Source of the DNA: Janthinobacterium rivuli
GTDB lineage: Bacteria; Pseudomonadota; Gammaproteobacteria; Burkholderiales; Burkholderiaceae_D
DNA length: 64,000 nt
Assembly (NCBI RefSeq): GCF_029690045.1
Contig: NZ_CP121464.1
Coordinates: 1,674,001 to 1,738,000, forward strand
Direction of reading: 5' to 3'
Part shown: in pieces, positions 52,344 to 61,116 of the stretch
Numbering within the stretch: position 1 is the stretch's first letter
Layout: each line of letters opens with the position of its first letter
The notes under the pieces: model-generated
The model's database searches: none
What the model was told of the DNA's origin: nothing
What the model saw: only the letters and a program-made list of their open reading frames with translations
Translations under genes and position numbers: made by a program

Positions 52344-53093
52344 TCAGTTGTTGATGTAGGCGCCCAGCATGGCGTGTGCGTTCAGTGCGGCGCGGGCCGC
52401 TTCCAATTCCCCTGGCTGCAGGTGCCAGAAGATCCAGCTGGCATGCTCTTCGCAGCGGCCATACGCCTGCATCGCGTCGCGCAGGGCTTGCCGGCGCTCG
52501 GGCGGCAGCGCATCCAGTCGGGCTTGCGTAAAACCATTGATGGGATAGACATCGCGCAGGTGCGAGTCTTGCAGCCCGCGCCGCTTGATGGCGGCCCAGT
52601 TATTTGCGGGGCAAGGAACGCCAAAGGTCATCGGATGGGCCTCGTCGAGCTGCCGGTAGCCGAGTGCGTAGCCGGTACCATAGCCCTGCGTTTCAGCGTA
52701 GCAGTAGATATACTCGCAATGCTCGAACAGACCGGGTATGGCCCGCGCACCGTCGAACAAGGGCGCCAGCGCAAGCTTGCTGGCGCGTATGGCCAGCACG
52801 AACAACGAGCCCGATGAATACACGACAAGCGCGTCGCAGTTGGTGGTCTCGTCGGCTTCGTCGGGCGGCACGATGCGCGGTGAAAACAGCTCGATGCTGT
52901 CGGTCTCTGGCGCAAACAGCATCTTCTCGTAATTTCGCTGCGAGAACTTGACGACCTTGCCGCGCTTGCTGCCGTAGCGCTCGACGGGCTCGCCGATGTG
53001 CGCGAACCAGGCGAACAGCTGGGCGCTGGCCGCGGCGGCGATGAAGGGGCTATCTTTCTTGAATTCGCCTACCAGGAAGTGATAATGATCCAT
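52344..53093 (-). CDS. hypothetical protein, 249 residues
   Basis: Family not recognised. The soluble product begins MDHYHFLVGEFKKDSPFIAAAASAQLFAWF and has clear folded segments: RYGSKRGKVVKFSQRNYEKMLFAPETD, LVVYSSGSLFVLAIRASK and GYALGYRQLDEAHPMTFG. The aromatic-rich end EEHASWIFWHLQPGELEAARAAL is acidic overall. No catalytic motif stands out. Its tight link with the possible Imm32-like gene suggests a shared role, perhaps as orphan immunity proteins. Confidence 0.65.
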   Translation of the reverse strand: MDHYHFLVGEFKKDSPFIAAAASAQLFAWFAHIGEPVERYGSKRGKVVKFSQRNYEKMLFAPETDSIELFSPRIVPPDEADETTNCDALVVYSSGSLFVLAIRASKLALAPLFDGARAIPGLFEHCEYIYCYAETQGYGTGYALGYRQLDEAHPMTFGVPCPANNWAAIKRRGLQDSHLRDVYPINGFTQARLDALPPERRQALRDAMQAYGRCEEHASWIFWHLQPGELEAARAALNAHAMLGAYINN

Positions 53094-53343
53094 GTGTCGT
53101 CAGAGTAAATGGGCAACGCGCATGATGCCATGTGCCGGCAGCTGGCGCTAGCGTGCGCATCGCAGGGATGGCGTCGGACGGGCGGGATGGAAAAAGATGC
53201 GCGACTGGACGGCGCAATGGCCGGGTTGAGGCGTATGATGGAAATACAGATGTGGTTGCCGCAAGGCCGTGCGACCGGCATGGACCCCACATCTTGCAGG
53301 TTTTTTTTCGTGGTTTTGGCAGCAATGACAACGAGGAGACATC

Positions 53344-53586
53344 ATGGACAAACCCGAATTCATCCTGGCCGCCAAGGCCATGGAAACGCTGGAGATGTAT
53401 CAAACCTTTTACGGCCACTCCAGCGAATACCAGGCGCACCAGCAGGAAGTATTGAAACTGCTGCGCCACAAGGGCGCCTCCCTGCTCGTGTCCGAGCATG
53501 GTCCGGCGAAGTTCCTGCTGGCCTTTGCCGATGCGCTGGAGGTGGCCAGCTTGCCGGGCGAGTATGTGCCGCTCAGCCGCAGGTAG
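53344..53586 (+). CDS. hypothetical protein, 80 residues
   Basis: Not recognised. The 80-residue helical product reads MDKPEFILAAKAMETLEMYQ, then HSSEYQAHQQEVLKLLRHKGASLLVSEHG and ends LPGEYVPLSRR. GAGGAG precedes the ATG at good spacing and codon use is like the neighbours, so it is probably real. The 250 bases before it hold no other gene. Confidence 0.6.
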   Translation: MDKPEFILAAKAMETLEMYQTFYGHSSEYQAHQQEVLKLLRHKGASLLVSEHGPAKFLLAFADALEVASLPGEYVPLSRR

Positions 53587-53633
53587 GGCGGGCCTGTCGC
53601 GGCAGAGGATGAACATCTCTGCCGTGATAGCGC

Positions 53634-54788
53634 CTAGCCGCCGTTCCCTCTGTCGTTCAGCGACACCCTGGGCAGGCGCACGGTAAATATCGTGCCGCTT
53701 TCCAGGCTGGACTCGGCGCCGATGGTGCCGCCGTGCGCGCTGGCGATTTCACGCGCGATAAACAGGCCCAGGCCGATACTGGTGGCATTGGGCGCCTTGT
53801 GGTCGTCGGAAATGGCCAGCTGGACCAGTGGATCGAAAATGCTCTTCAGCGACGCTTCCGGGATCTGGCGGCCGAAATTTTTCACTTGCACCACGGCCGT
53901 ATCGGCATCGCCGCAGGCCGTGATGGTCACCGGCTGATCATCGGTCCGGTATTGCGCGGCATTGTTGAGCAAATTGGAAAACAGCTGGGCCAGGCGGGCC
54001 GCATCGAAGTCGCCGATCATCTCGCCCGTGGTACTCAGTTCGAACTTGCATTGCGGGTGAGCGGCCGAGGCATCCTCGACGGCCGTCTTGCAGATTTCCC
54101 CCAGGTCGCCCAAGGCGGGCGAAATGGGCATGTGGCCGCCCAGCTGCGTCCTGGCGAATTCCAGCAGATCGTTCACCATGGTTGTCATGGTCGCCGCGCT
54201 GCGGGCGACCCGCGCACCGATTTGCACCGTGGAAGCGGAAGTCGCGCTCGGCCTGCTCAGCAGCGCACCGGCCATTGTCATCGTGCTCAGCGGGCTGCGC
54301 AGATCGTGGCTGAGGATGGCGAGAAAGGTATTGCGGGTGCGGTCGCTCTGCTGCGAGTAGCGTATGGCCGACTCCTGCAGCGCCTGGTCTATCGCTTCAT
54401 TGAAGCGCAAGATGTCGTCCGTTGCCGTTTTCGTCGTCACCGACACCTGTGCCATCCACAAGCGCAGGACGCTGGCCCGCATGGCGCGAAATTCCGCCGT
54501 CAGTTGCGGCAGCGTGAAGCCGATCTGCTGTCGCAGGGAGCCATGCGTGGCGGCGGCCGTTTCCTTGCCCGTGATTTCCGATACGCCCGTGGTCGATTTC
54601 TTTTTTCGCTGCGCCGCGTTCTCGATGACGTCCATGTCGCGCACGATGGTTTCGAGCATCTGCTTCGCATGATCGCGCAATTCCGCTTTCGAGATGGCGG
54701 CGCCAGGAATGGGGAGCGACCTGGCGAAGAGTTCCCACTCTTGCAGGATCGGCTCCAGATGGCCGCTAATAAAGCGCGATAGTTTCAC
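53634..54788 (-). CDS. sensor histidine kinase with RsbRD-type N-terminal domain
   Basis: A 384-residue soluble kinase. The N-terminal 130 residues (SGHLEPILQEWELFARSL...ELRDHAKQMLETIVRDMD) match the RsbRD_N sensor fold. Then HisKA with phospho-acceptor HDLRSPLSTM near 168 and HATPase motifs NLLNNAAQY, FGRQIPEASL and GLGLFIAREIASAHGG. No response regulator is adjacent. It diverges from a diguanylate cyclase gene across 333 bases. Confidence 0.9.
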   Translation of the reverse strand: MKLSRFISGHLEPILQEWELFARSLPIPGAAISKAELRDHAKQMLETIVRDMDVIENAAQRKKKSTTGVSEITGKETAAATHGSLRQQIGFTLPQLTAEFRAMRASVLRLWMAQVSVTTKTATDDILRFNEAIDQALQESAIRYSQQSDRTRNTFLAILSHDLRSPLSTMTMAGALLSRPSATSASTVQIGARVARSAATMTTMVNDLLEFARTQLGGHMPISPALGDLGEICKTAVEDASAAHPQCKFELSTTGEMIGDFDAARLAQLFSNLLNNAAQYRTDDQPVTITACGDADTAVVQVKNFGRQIPEASLKSIFDPLVQLAISDDHKAPNATSIGLGLFIAREIASAHGGTIGAESSLESGTIFTVRLPRVSLNDRGNGG

Positions 54789-55121
54789 GGTGGACCAATG
54801 CGTTGATGGAAGAGGAGCCAGTGTACGCTGTTGAGGCGGGGATGGGGGATTGCTTCCCTGTGCCGGGTGTTATCTACGTGTGACCCGGAGCCATGGCGTC
54901 AGACATGTCCTTGCCAACGGGGCTCCCTTGACCCTGAAAGAAATCTTGCGTTCATGCGGTGTAGGTGGCTGGAATTGCGGTATCGCAAACAATAGCGAGC
55001 TGGAACCGGATACTCCGACGCCATGGCGGTAACTTTTTTATATCGTGTTTGTGACGATGTGTGAGTATGTTGCCACCTATTTGGTGCACACTTTGCCGCA
55101 TATCAAACCGGGAGTGTACCC
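54789..55121. other. intergenic region between kinase and diguanylate cyclase
   Basis: No gene is seen. The region holds the first copy of a 36-base element (54971-55006) and, nearer the cyclase, an AT-rich stretch (TTTTTTATATCG, 55033 onward) suited to a promoter. Short open frames here have no ribosome site. Confidence 0.55.
54971..55006. repeat. 36-base intergenic element, copy 1
   Basis: The core TTGCGGTATCGCAA has 5-bp arms around GTAT. The 36-base element matches copy 2 at 57782 at 33 of 36 positions. Both copies lie between divergent genes. Confidence 0.7.
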
Positions 55122-56723
55122 ATGACCAGGTCACGCAGCTTGCCGCCACGTTTGCTGGGAGCAGGCTTCCGTGGCTTTTCCCTGCTGCCGCTGGCGATCT
55201 CATTTGTCGTGCTGGTGTGCCTGTCGCTGCTGGCGATCCAGCTGTGGATGACCTTGCGCGCACGCGAAGTGCAACTCAATGAAGCGGGGCGCGAAAGCGC
55301 CAACCTGGCGCAATCTGTTGCGCAGCATGCTTATGACACCATCAAGGAGGCCGATACGGTGCTGGTCGGCCTGGTGGAGCGGGTGGAAACCGATGGTGTT
55401 TCCGATCCTGAGCTGGCCCGCATGCACAAGTTGCTGGTGAGCCGTGTCGCCGAGCTGCGTCAGTTACACGGCATCTTCATCTATGCCAGGGATGGCAGCT
55501 GGCTCGTGAATTCTCAGAAAACGCTGTTGAGCAATCTGAATAATTCCGATCGCGATTATTTCCAATACCATCGAACGCATGCTGATCAGGGGCCGTATGT
55601 CGGTCCTCCCGTACGCAGCAAATCGACGGGACACTGGATAGTCACGGTGTCGCGGCGTATCAATATGCCTGACGGAAGTTTTGGCGGCGTGGCGCTGGCG
55701 ACCATCGACATGAATTATTTCAGGCTGTTTTATGAACGTTTCTCAATAGGAAAAAAGGGCGCCATTTTCATCGCGAATGGAAAGGGCATTCTTTTATTGA
55801 GACGGCCGTTCGATGAAAGTTTGCTGGGTCGCGATCTTTCGCAATTTCCCCTATTTCATGATTATTTGCCCAAAAGTCCCGTTGGCACGGCAGTGATCAA
55901 GTCGCGAGTCGATGGCGTGACGCGTATCAATAGCTATCGAAGAGTCGAGGAATATCCGCTGGTCGTTTCTGCCGCGCTGTCGCAGGATGAAGTACTCGCC
56001 GAGTGGCATCTCGACATGATTTTGCAGAATGCGGTGGGGGGCGTATTGGTATTGCTGATTGCCTTCATCGGATACCGCGTGGTGCGGCAGATCGATTTGC
56101 GGGTCAGGAGCGAGGCGGGATTGGTCGAGGCGCGTAATGAACTGGAAATGATCAATGAAACCCTGGCCCGCCTTGCCAACCAGGATGGGATGACGGGGCT
56201 GGCGAACCGGCGCCACTTCGACCAGTCGCTGCTTGCCGAGTTCAGCCGTGCGCAGCGTGAGGAGAGCTCACTTGGGTTGGTGTTGATCGATGTCGATTTC
56301 TTCAAGCAATACAACGATATCTATGGCCATGTGGCCGGCGACGAGTGCCTGAGAAAAATCGGCAAAGTGGTTGCCTACAGCATGCGCAGACGGGGGGATC
56401 TTGCGGCGCGCTACGGCGGCGAGGAATTGGTCATTTTATTGCCTGGGACGGATTTGCCTGGCGCTTTGGCGGTGGCGGAAGGCGTCCGGCAAGCAGTGCA
56501 ATCGCTGGGAGTCGAGCATAGTGGCAATCCCCTTGGCGTGGTGACGGCCAGCGTCGGCGTGGCGGCTTTCATGCCGACGCACCTGGAAAACCAGGCGGTC
56601 GAGTTGGTTGAGCTCGCTGATAAGGCCTTGTACAAGGCCAAGGCATCCGGAAGAAATCGGGTCTGTTATGCATCGTCTTGCGAGCCTGCCGAGCAGGCCG
56701 TGACTGCTTTTGCATTTCGATAG
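55122..56723 (+). CDS. membrane-bound diguanylate cyclase (Cache + GGDEF)
   Basis: A 533-residue cyclase that makes cyclic di-GMP. One helix near residues 18-45, an extracytoplasmic Cache-type sensor (about 50-290, with SDRDYFQYHRTHADQGPYVG-like core), a second helix (VGGVLVLLIAFIGYRVV), a linker, then the GGDEF domain: DVDFFKQYNDIYGHVAGDE and active site RYGGEELVILLP. RRGD five residues before GGEEL is an RxxD inhibitory site, so product feedback is expected. Confidence 0.94.
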   Translation: MTRSRSLPPRLLGAGFRGFSLLPLAISFVVLVCLSLLAIQLWMTLRAREVQLNEAGRESANLAQSVAQHAYDTIKEADTVLVGLVERVETDGVSDPELARMHKLLVSRVAELRQLHGIFIYARDGSWLVNSQKTLLSNLNNSDRDYFQYHRTHADQGPYVGPPVRSKSTGHWIVTVSRRINMPDGSFGGVALATIDMNYFRLFYERFSIGKKGAIFIANGKGILLLRRPFDESLLGRDLSQFPLFHDYLPKSPVGTAVIKSRVDGVTRINSYRRVEEYPLVVSAALSQDEVLAEWHLDMILQNAVGGVLVLLIAFIGYRVVRQIDLRVRSEAGLVEARNELEMINETLARLANQDGMTGLANRRHFDQSLLAEFSRAQREESSLGLVLIDVDFFKQYNDIYGHVAGDECLRKIGKVVAYSMRRRGDLAARYGGEELVILLPGTDLPGALAVAEGVRQAVQSLGVEHSGNPLGVVTASVGVAAFMPTHLENQAVELVELADKALYKAKASGRNRVCYASSCEPAEQAVTAFAFR

Positions 56724-56821
56724 CCATTTTTGAAGGTGGAGGAGCGGGCCGTACTTGTCGCTACTGCTCGCCGGCGCCCTGAGGCAGGCCTTCGTTTTAT
56801 CCGCGCCAGGCAGAGCCCGGT

Positions 56822-57205
56822 TTAGCAGATTGCTCCATACGTGCCTTTTCCCGTGCGCAGGTCGAGTCCGAAATAGCATTCGTATGCTGCCCCTTTTGTA
56901 TGAACGCAGGTAATATCTCCTCTGCGCCGCTCCCGGTAATCCGCTGAGGAGCTGCAGGCCTGCTCCTGTTGCACATCGGGGCCGAGCTGGGCAAACAGTT
57001 CCCGTGCCAATTCCCCTTTGACCATGATTGCCACTTTCCGGTCGTTTCGCGTGGGCGGCAGCATGTCGGACAGCGTTCCGCCATAGATCTGATAGTCACC
57101 ACGCAATGGCCTTGGCTCGCCAGTCCACTCCCGCGGCTTGTCGGCCGCATGTGCCGTTGAGAATAGAGCGAGCGCCATGGCGCAGCATGCAAGCCGAGTA
57201 CTCAT
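56822..57205 (-). CDS. periplasmic protein, putative immunity partner of the endopeptidase
   Basis: A 127-residue protein with a signal peptide (RLACCAMALALFSTAHAADK) and four cysteines in the mature part (EQACSS, DITCVH, YECYF, and the final GAIC), suggesting two disulfides. Its ATG overlaps the endopeptidase stop (ATGA). A secreted small protein coupled to a murein hydrolase is the usual layout of type VI effector and immunity pairs. I do not recognise a named family; the role is inferred from context. Confidence 0.65.
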   Translation of the reverse strand: MSTRLACCAMALALFSTAHAADKPREWTGEPRPLRGDYQIYGGTLSDMLPPTRNDRKVAIMVKGELARELFAQLGPDVQQEQACSSSADYRERRRGDITCVHTKGAAYECYFGLDLRTGKGTYGAIC

Positions 57206-57719
57206 CCATGCTCCCTGATTTCAATATGAAGATGGTCGTCGTGCCCTTGCAGAGATCGGACGCGCCCACCGGCAATTGTTTTTTGCACCTCGCCATCGTT
57301 AAAGAAGACCTTGGTGACCATGGGATGCTGCAAAAACAGTCGTATCAATTTGATGGTGGCGTTTCGGTCATACACGTCATCAAAGCGTGACACGCGTGCG
57401 GACTGGCCTTCCAGCCTGTCATTGCGCATGGGGCGTATATCCATTTCAAGGCCTTTTCGGTGGCTCACATGTTTGTCGTACCCTAACCCTTCCGCGATAC
57501 TGATATTCCCGATGCCAAATTTCCGATCATCAATTGCCTGCCATTCACGTTCGATGTAAAAGATCAGGGTTAGCAAGCTGGGGTGCGCATATTGGGCCAT
57601 ATGGCCGGAATGTGGCAGCCGGTGCAGATTGCCATAGACGTAATACCCGGCACCTTCCGGAGCCTGGGGCAGGATGAAAAACCCGCGCTTGTCTCTGCTC
57701 TGGGCTGAACTTCAAGCAT
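57202..57719 (-). CDS. MepA-like murein endopeptidase, putative effector, apparent frameshift
   Basis: The LAS-type (MepA/M74-like) zinc peptidase domain reads GYYVYGNL, QYAHPSLLTLIF, HVSHRKGLEMDIRP and GHDDHLHIEIRE, giving the His/Asp/His ligands. The likely start is the ATG at 57719, seven bases after GGAG, but that frame leaves the domain frame at five T residues (57677-57681 on the plus strand reads A5). One extra base there would join MLEVQPRAETSAGF to FILPQAPEGAG. Without it the first in-frame ATG is at 57600, after the GYYVYG part. No signal peptide, as in secretion-system effectors. Confidence 0.7.
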
Positions 57720-57781
57720 GGTCGACTCCGCCAAGTGCAACGGTTGGGGGAGTTGGCATTGTTTCGTATTCCTTTCCACCG

Positions 57782-57817
57782 GGAATTGCGGTATCGCAAG
57801 CAATGGCGAGCTGGAGC
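57782..57817. repeat. 36-base intergenic element, copy 2
   Basis: Same element as at 54971, three mismatches, same orientation. It lies 63 bases upstream of the endopeptidase start and about 100 bases before the EI24-like gene. Confidence 0.7.
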
Positions 57818-57918
57818 GGGGTTTGCCCGTTGCTCTCGGCGGCGCGTGCGCCAGTCTGATCCATGTACAATCGGCAACATATGGATCGACGTATCCGTCC
57901 CTTCACTGCGGAGTGCGC

Positions 57919-58764
57919 TTGAGCGTGACACAAATATTGCAAACCTGGCTGCTGGCCTGGCGGGAAGCTTTCACGTGCGTTGGCCTGGGGCTGCGCGATG
58001 CGCGTCATGCGGGGCTGTGGTGGCGCTCCGCGCTGTGGTGCATGGCGGTCGTGGCGCTGTGGCTGGGACTGTATAGCTGCTTCGGTCGTTTTTTTGTCGA
58101 ACTGAGCGCCATGCTGGCGCTGATATCCGTTACCGGCTTGCTGGGGCTGGGCGTGATGGATGGCGTCGGGACACTGGCCAACGGGCCTGCTACGCTCTCG
58201 CAGATGGGCAATATCGCCGGCGGTCTGGGCAGTGCCGCCAAGGCGATGCTGTCGATCGGCCAGATCGCCCTGGCCTTGCTGGCGCTGGCTGGCTTTTTCT
58301 ATGTGATGGTTTTTATCGTCGGTGCCATCGGCACGGCGCGCTTGCCGTTGCGCTGGCTGTTGCTGGAGCGCGCCAAGGCTGTGGCGGCGCGCCGCTATGC
58401 CGCATGGCAGCCACCGGCCGGCCTGGATGCATCCTCCGCGCGCCCTGTCTGGTGGCGGCGCCTGTTGCTGTTGCTTTCCCTGCTGATCCCGATATGGGCC
58501 ATGTGCGTGCTGATTTCGTACTTGCTGGCCTGGAATGTCCAAATGGTCTACGGCGCGGCAGCCGAAAAGGTGCTCGGCGCGGAACAGCAAGCGGCGTTGC
58601 GCCGCGAACAGCGTCCGGCGATTTTTGCCCTCGGATTGCTGTTGTGTTTGCTGATGCTCGTACCGGTCCTCAATTTACTGGTGCCAGCCTTGCTGTGCAG
58701 CAGTGTTTGCCATTTGCAGCGCCGCGGCTGGCGCGCAACTGGGTCACCAATCAAAGTGGAATGA
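57919..58764 (+). CDS. polytopic membrane protein, EI24/CysZ-like
   Basis: A roughly 281-residue protein with five or six helices (SALWCMAVVALWLGLYSCF; LALLALAGFFYVMVFIVGAI; LLLLLSLLIPIWAMCVLISYLLAW; FALGLLLCLLMLVPVLNLLVPAL). The last pair, PVLNLLVPALLCSSVCHL, is like the EI24 family that includes CysZ sulfate permease. No ATG is near: TTG at 57919 (five bases after GGAG) or GTG at 57925 or 57913 are the options. Downstream is a small HD hydrolase gene, 13 bases away. Confidence 0.65.
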   Translation: MSVTQILQTWLLAWREAFTCVGLGLRDARHAGLWWRSALWCMAVVALWLGLYSCFGRFFVELSAMLALISVTGLLGLGVMDGVGTLANGPATLSQMGNIAGGLGSAAKAMLSIGQIALALLALAGFFYVMVFIVGAIGTARLPLRWLLLERAKAVAARRYAAWQPPAGLDASSARPVWWRRLLLLLSLLIPIWAMCVLISYLLAWNVQMVYGAAAEKVLGAEQQAALRREQRPAIFALGLLLCLLMLVPVLNLLVPALLCSSVCHLQRRGWRATGSPIKVE

Positions 58765-58777
58765 ACAAGGAGTGAAC

Positions 58778-59227
58778 ATGAGTGAACACGCAAGACGCGG
58801 CACCCTGGAGCGCGCGATTGAAATTGCCGCCGCCATCCATGCGGGCCAGACGGACAAGGGCGGTGCGCCGTACATACTCCACCCCTTGCGCGTCATGCTG
58901 CGCGTCGCGCCCGGTGCTCAGCAGATCGTTGCCGTGCTACATGATGTAGTGGAAGACAGCGATGGAAAAATCACCTTCGACGACCTGGCGCGCGAAGGAT
59001 TTTCCCGGGAAGTCATCGACGGCGTGCGCGCCGTGACCAAGATCGACGGCGAGTCCTACGAAGCGTTCATCGCCCGCGCGGCCCTGGACCCGGTCGGCAA
59101 GGCCGTCAAGCTGGCGGATCTGGCCGAGAATAGCGATTTGTCGAGGATAGATGGGCCGACGCAGAAGGATCTGGAGCGGGTGGAGAAGTATCGGCGGGCT
59201 ATTAAGCAACTCATATCGCAGCAATGA
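58778..59227 (+). CDS. small HD-domain hydrolase, (p)ppGpp hydrolase-like
   Basis: A 149-residue stand-alone HD domain: HAGQTDKGGAPYILHPLRV, then HD in VLHDVVEDSD and Asp in KLADLAENSD, the metal-binding set of the SpoT/RelA hydrolase domain. No synthetase, TGS or ACT domain follows, so it resembles small alarmone hydrolases (SAH/Mesh1-like). AAGGAG precedes the ATG. Probably cotranscribed with the EI24-like gene. Confidence 0.85.
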   Translation: MSEHARRGTLERAIEIAAAIHAGQTDKGGAPYILHPLRVMLRVAPGAQQIVAVLHDVVEDSDGKITFDDLAREGFSREVIDGVRAVTKIDGESYEAFIARAALDPVGKAVKLADLAENSDLSRIDGPTQKDLERVEKYRRAIKQLISQQ

Positions 59228-59261
59228 TTCTTGAATACTGAATCGCGGACATGCCCCGTGG

Positions 59262-59681
59262 TCACCGGGTACGAGCAAGCGCCTTGCGGATGGCCTGCTC
59301 GACGGGGCGATCTATCAGCGCCAGGACGATCACCACGGCAGCGGTAACAATCAGTCCCTCCAGTAAAGCAGGATCCGGAAAAAGTCGCTGATTGGCGATG
59401 GCGGCAGGTACCGTTGCGCGCTTCCAGAGAAGCAGCAGCAGGGCGGCGCCAGCGGCGAGCAGCATGGCTGGCCGACGATGGTGCAAGCGGGCGATTTGCC
59501 CCGTCAGCAGCAATGCGATACCCCACGCAAAAGGATAGGCGCCGTGGTCGAACAGGATCATGCGCTCGTCATAGTAGACGCCGGTGTACCACGCAAAACG
59601 GGAGAAGCCGAAAAGACCATAGACGACGAGGGCCACAGCCAGCACGAGGAAACTGGAGGAAAGCAGGCGCGCAATTTTCAT
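59262..59681 (-). CDS. hypothetical membrane protein, about four helices
   Basis: A 139-residue membrane protein with helices near 5-25 (SSFLVLAVALVVYGLFGF), 48-63, 72-88 (LLAAGAALLLLLWK) and 108-124 (LLEGLIVTAAVVIVLALI). The loop WYTGVYYDERMILFDHGAY is a distinctive feature. Family not recognised. No operon partner. Confidence 0.7.
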   Translation of the reverse strand: MKIARLLSSSFLVLAVALVVYGLFGFSRFAWYTGVYYDERMILFDHGAYPFAWGIALLLTGQIARLHHRRPAMLLAAGAALLLLLWKRATVPAAIANQRLFPDPALLEGLIVTAAVVIVLALIDRPVEQAIRKALARTR

Positions 59682-59873
59682 GGTTGGGATTTCTTTGTCA
59701 ATGCGTCGAGATCGCTCCCGGCCAGGTGGCGCTTCTGCGTGGTTACTTTGATGATCTTGCCTTTGCTGACTATGGCTCGCTGGCCATGTATTTTTCTTAC
59801 CGCCGCTCTTTATGTTCGGGTTGGCCTGATCGGCGTGACCGATAACAACGGAGGCAGACTTGAACGAGGCTAA

Positions 59874-60425
59874 TTACGAGGCAATGGACGCGTGATGAGG
59901 AAGCGTGTTATTGGAAAGTTGGCAGACCATTACCATCATTCCAATTTCTGCCATGTCCGTTTTGAAGGGGATTTCACCGCGTTCTTGAAAACCGAGGCTT
60001 GCGTAGAAGCGCCGAGCACTTGAATTGGTCTTGAGTACATCGAGCCATACCAAGCTCTCCCCGCGCTTTATCGCCAGGTCGTAAATGTAGCTTAAAAGCT
60101 GTTTTCCATAGCCACGCTCGGCCTCGGATTTGAGGAAGTATATCTTTTGGAGCTCTAAACCCACCTCACCGATTATTGGCACCGGCTTCGACAAGTTGAT
60201 CTTGGAAAATCCTACGACTTTGCCGCCTTCGTCGGAAGCAACAAGCCAGACTTGGTTTAATGAATTCAGCGAACTTTCAAGCGCGCTGGGCGAAAAATCT
60301 TGGTCTAAGAAATCCGATATTCCATCAGAGGACCAAATTTCCGAAAAATGCTCTCGATAGGTCTGACAGCCAATTTCACGCAGAGTACTCAGGTCAGCGG
60401 TTCCGGCTTCACGAATATTAATCAT
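59874..60425 (-). CDS. GNAT family N-acetyltransferase
   Basis: A roughly 183-residue acetyltransferase: INIREAGTADLSTLREI at the start, GKVVGFSKINLS in the central strands, LQKIYFLKSEAERGYGKQLLSYIYD as the acetyl-CoA loop (RGYGKQ) and LDVLKTNSSARRFYASLGF at the end. ATG at 60425 is favoured as the fold starts at once; ten codons upstream are also open. Base composition is lower in GC than the genes before it, suggesting acquisition. Confidence 0.88.
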   Translation of the reverse strand: MINIREAGTADLSTLREIGCQTYREHFSEIWSSDGISDFLDQDFSPSALESSLNSLNQVWLVASDEGGKVVGFSKINLSKPVPIIGEVGLELQKIYFLKSEAERGYGKQLLSYIYDLAIKRGESLVWLDVLKTNSSARRFYASLGFQERGEIPFKTDMAEIGMMVMVCQLSNNTLPHHASIAS

Positions 60426-60630
60426 ATTATTTCGATCTAGTGAAAGGGGATGCAATGTAGGACGACCTTGTAAATTGCATCATTCCATCTATCGACGAAA
60501 ATTCATTGCTTATTTACAAATTTCGTGAGTGAAGGGACATTCCCCTGGGATTTAAATCATGGCATATACCCGATGATCCGCAGGCGAAAGCGGACAAAGC
60601 CGATTAGCGCTCTGAATCGCCTCCAGTAGC

Positions 60631-60948
60631 TTAAGACCGCGATTCTCCACGCGGGAATTTATACCGTACCAGCAGCGTAGGCCCTTTGCCGCCGGATGGC
60701 GTCAGCAGTATCTCGTCACCGGGCTGCATCTCCTCATACATCACCGTGCAACAGGTCGGCATCGAGTGGCCGCGCGCGGGATAAACACCAACGTCGGTGT
60801 GCAGGGTTGCCGCGCGTACGTCCACGCTGGCCTTGCCGGCCTTTCCTTCTTCTTGCAGCAGCTTGCGCAGTGCGGTGACGAAGTCCCCTTTGCTGAGTCT
60901 TGCCGGTGCCTGGGTGGCTTGCGGGCGAGCGGTTGCGTCGTTTTTCAT
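60631..60948 (-). CDS. hypothetical protein, 105 residues
   Basis: Not recognised. After a Ser/Ala/Gln start the product reads SKGDFVTALRKLLQEEGKAGK, then VGVYPARGHSMPTCCTVMYEEMQPGDEILLTPSGGKG, with a distinctive H-x-M-P-x-C-C motif that could bind metal, and LLVRYKFPRGE. It is GC-rich like the core genome and is the last such gene before the integrated segment. Confidence 0.65.
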   Translation of the reverse strand: MKNDATARPQATQAPARLSKGDFVTALRKLLQEEGKAGKASVDVRAATLHTDVGVYPARGHSMPTCCTVMYEEMQPGDEILLTPSGGKGPTLLVRYKFPRGESRS

Positions 60949-61028
60949 GGCAGTTTCTTTCAGTGATATATTCCCGCCACTATATCATTGGCCGCGAATG
61001 TTGTTCGAAAGTTAATTAATGGATTTAA

Positions 61029-61108
61029 TCATTGAAGACCGGACCTAATTTCCGCCATTGATCCGGCCGCCTGACCTCCATCCGGCATCCAACGCCCATA
61101 TACCCACA
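61029..61108 (-). pseudogene. tyrosine integrase C-terminal remnant A
   Basis: Twenty-six codons in frame to a stop: MWVYGRWMPDGGQAAGSMAE, then IRSGLQ. YGRWMPD with the catalytic Tyr is the last motif of phage-type tyrosine integrases. Nothing upstream continues it; a similar tail is at 62336. Confidence 0.75.
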
Positions 61109-61116
61109 TAGAACGA

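Noticed and set aside
57720..58590. Ankyrin-like NGQTPLQLAIA on the minus strand upstream of the effector
   Set aside because: It is a single short match in the antisense frame of the EI24-like gene and includes the duplicated intergenic element; an in-frame stop separates it from the effector domain.
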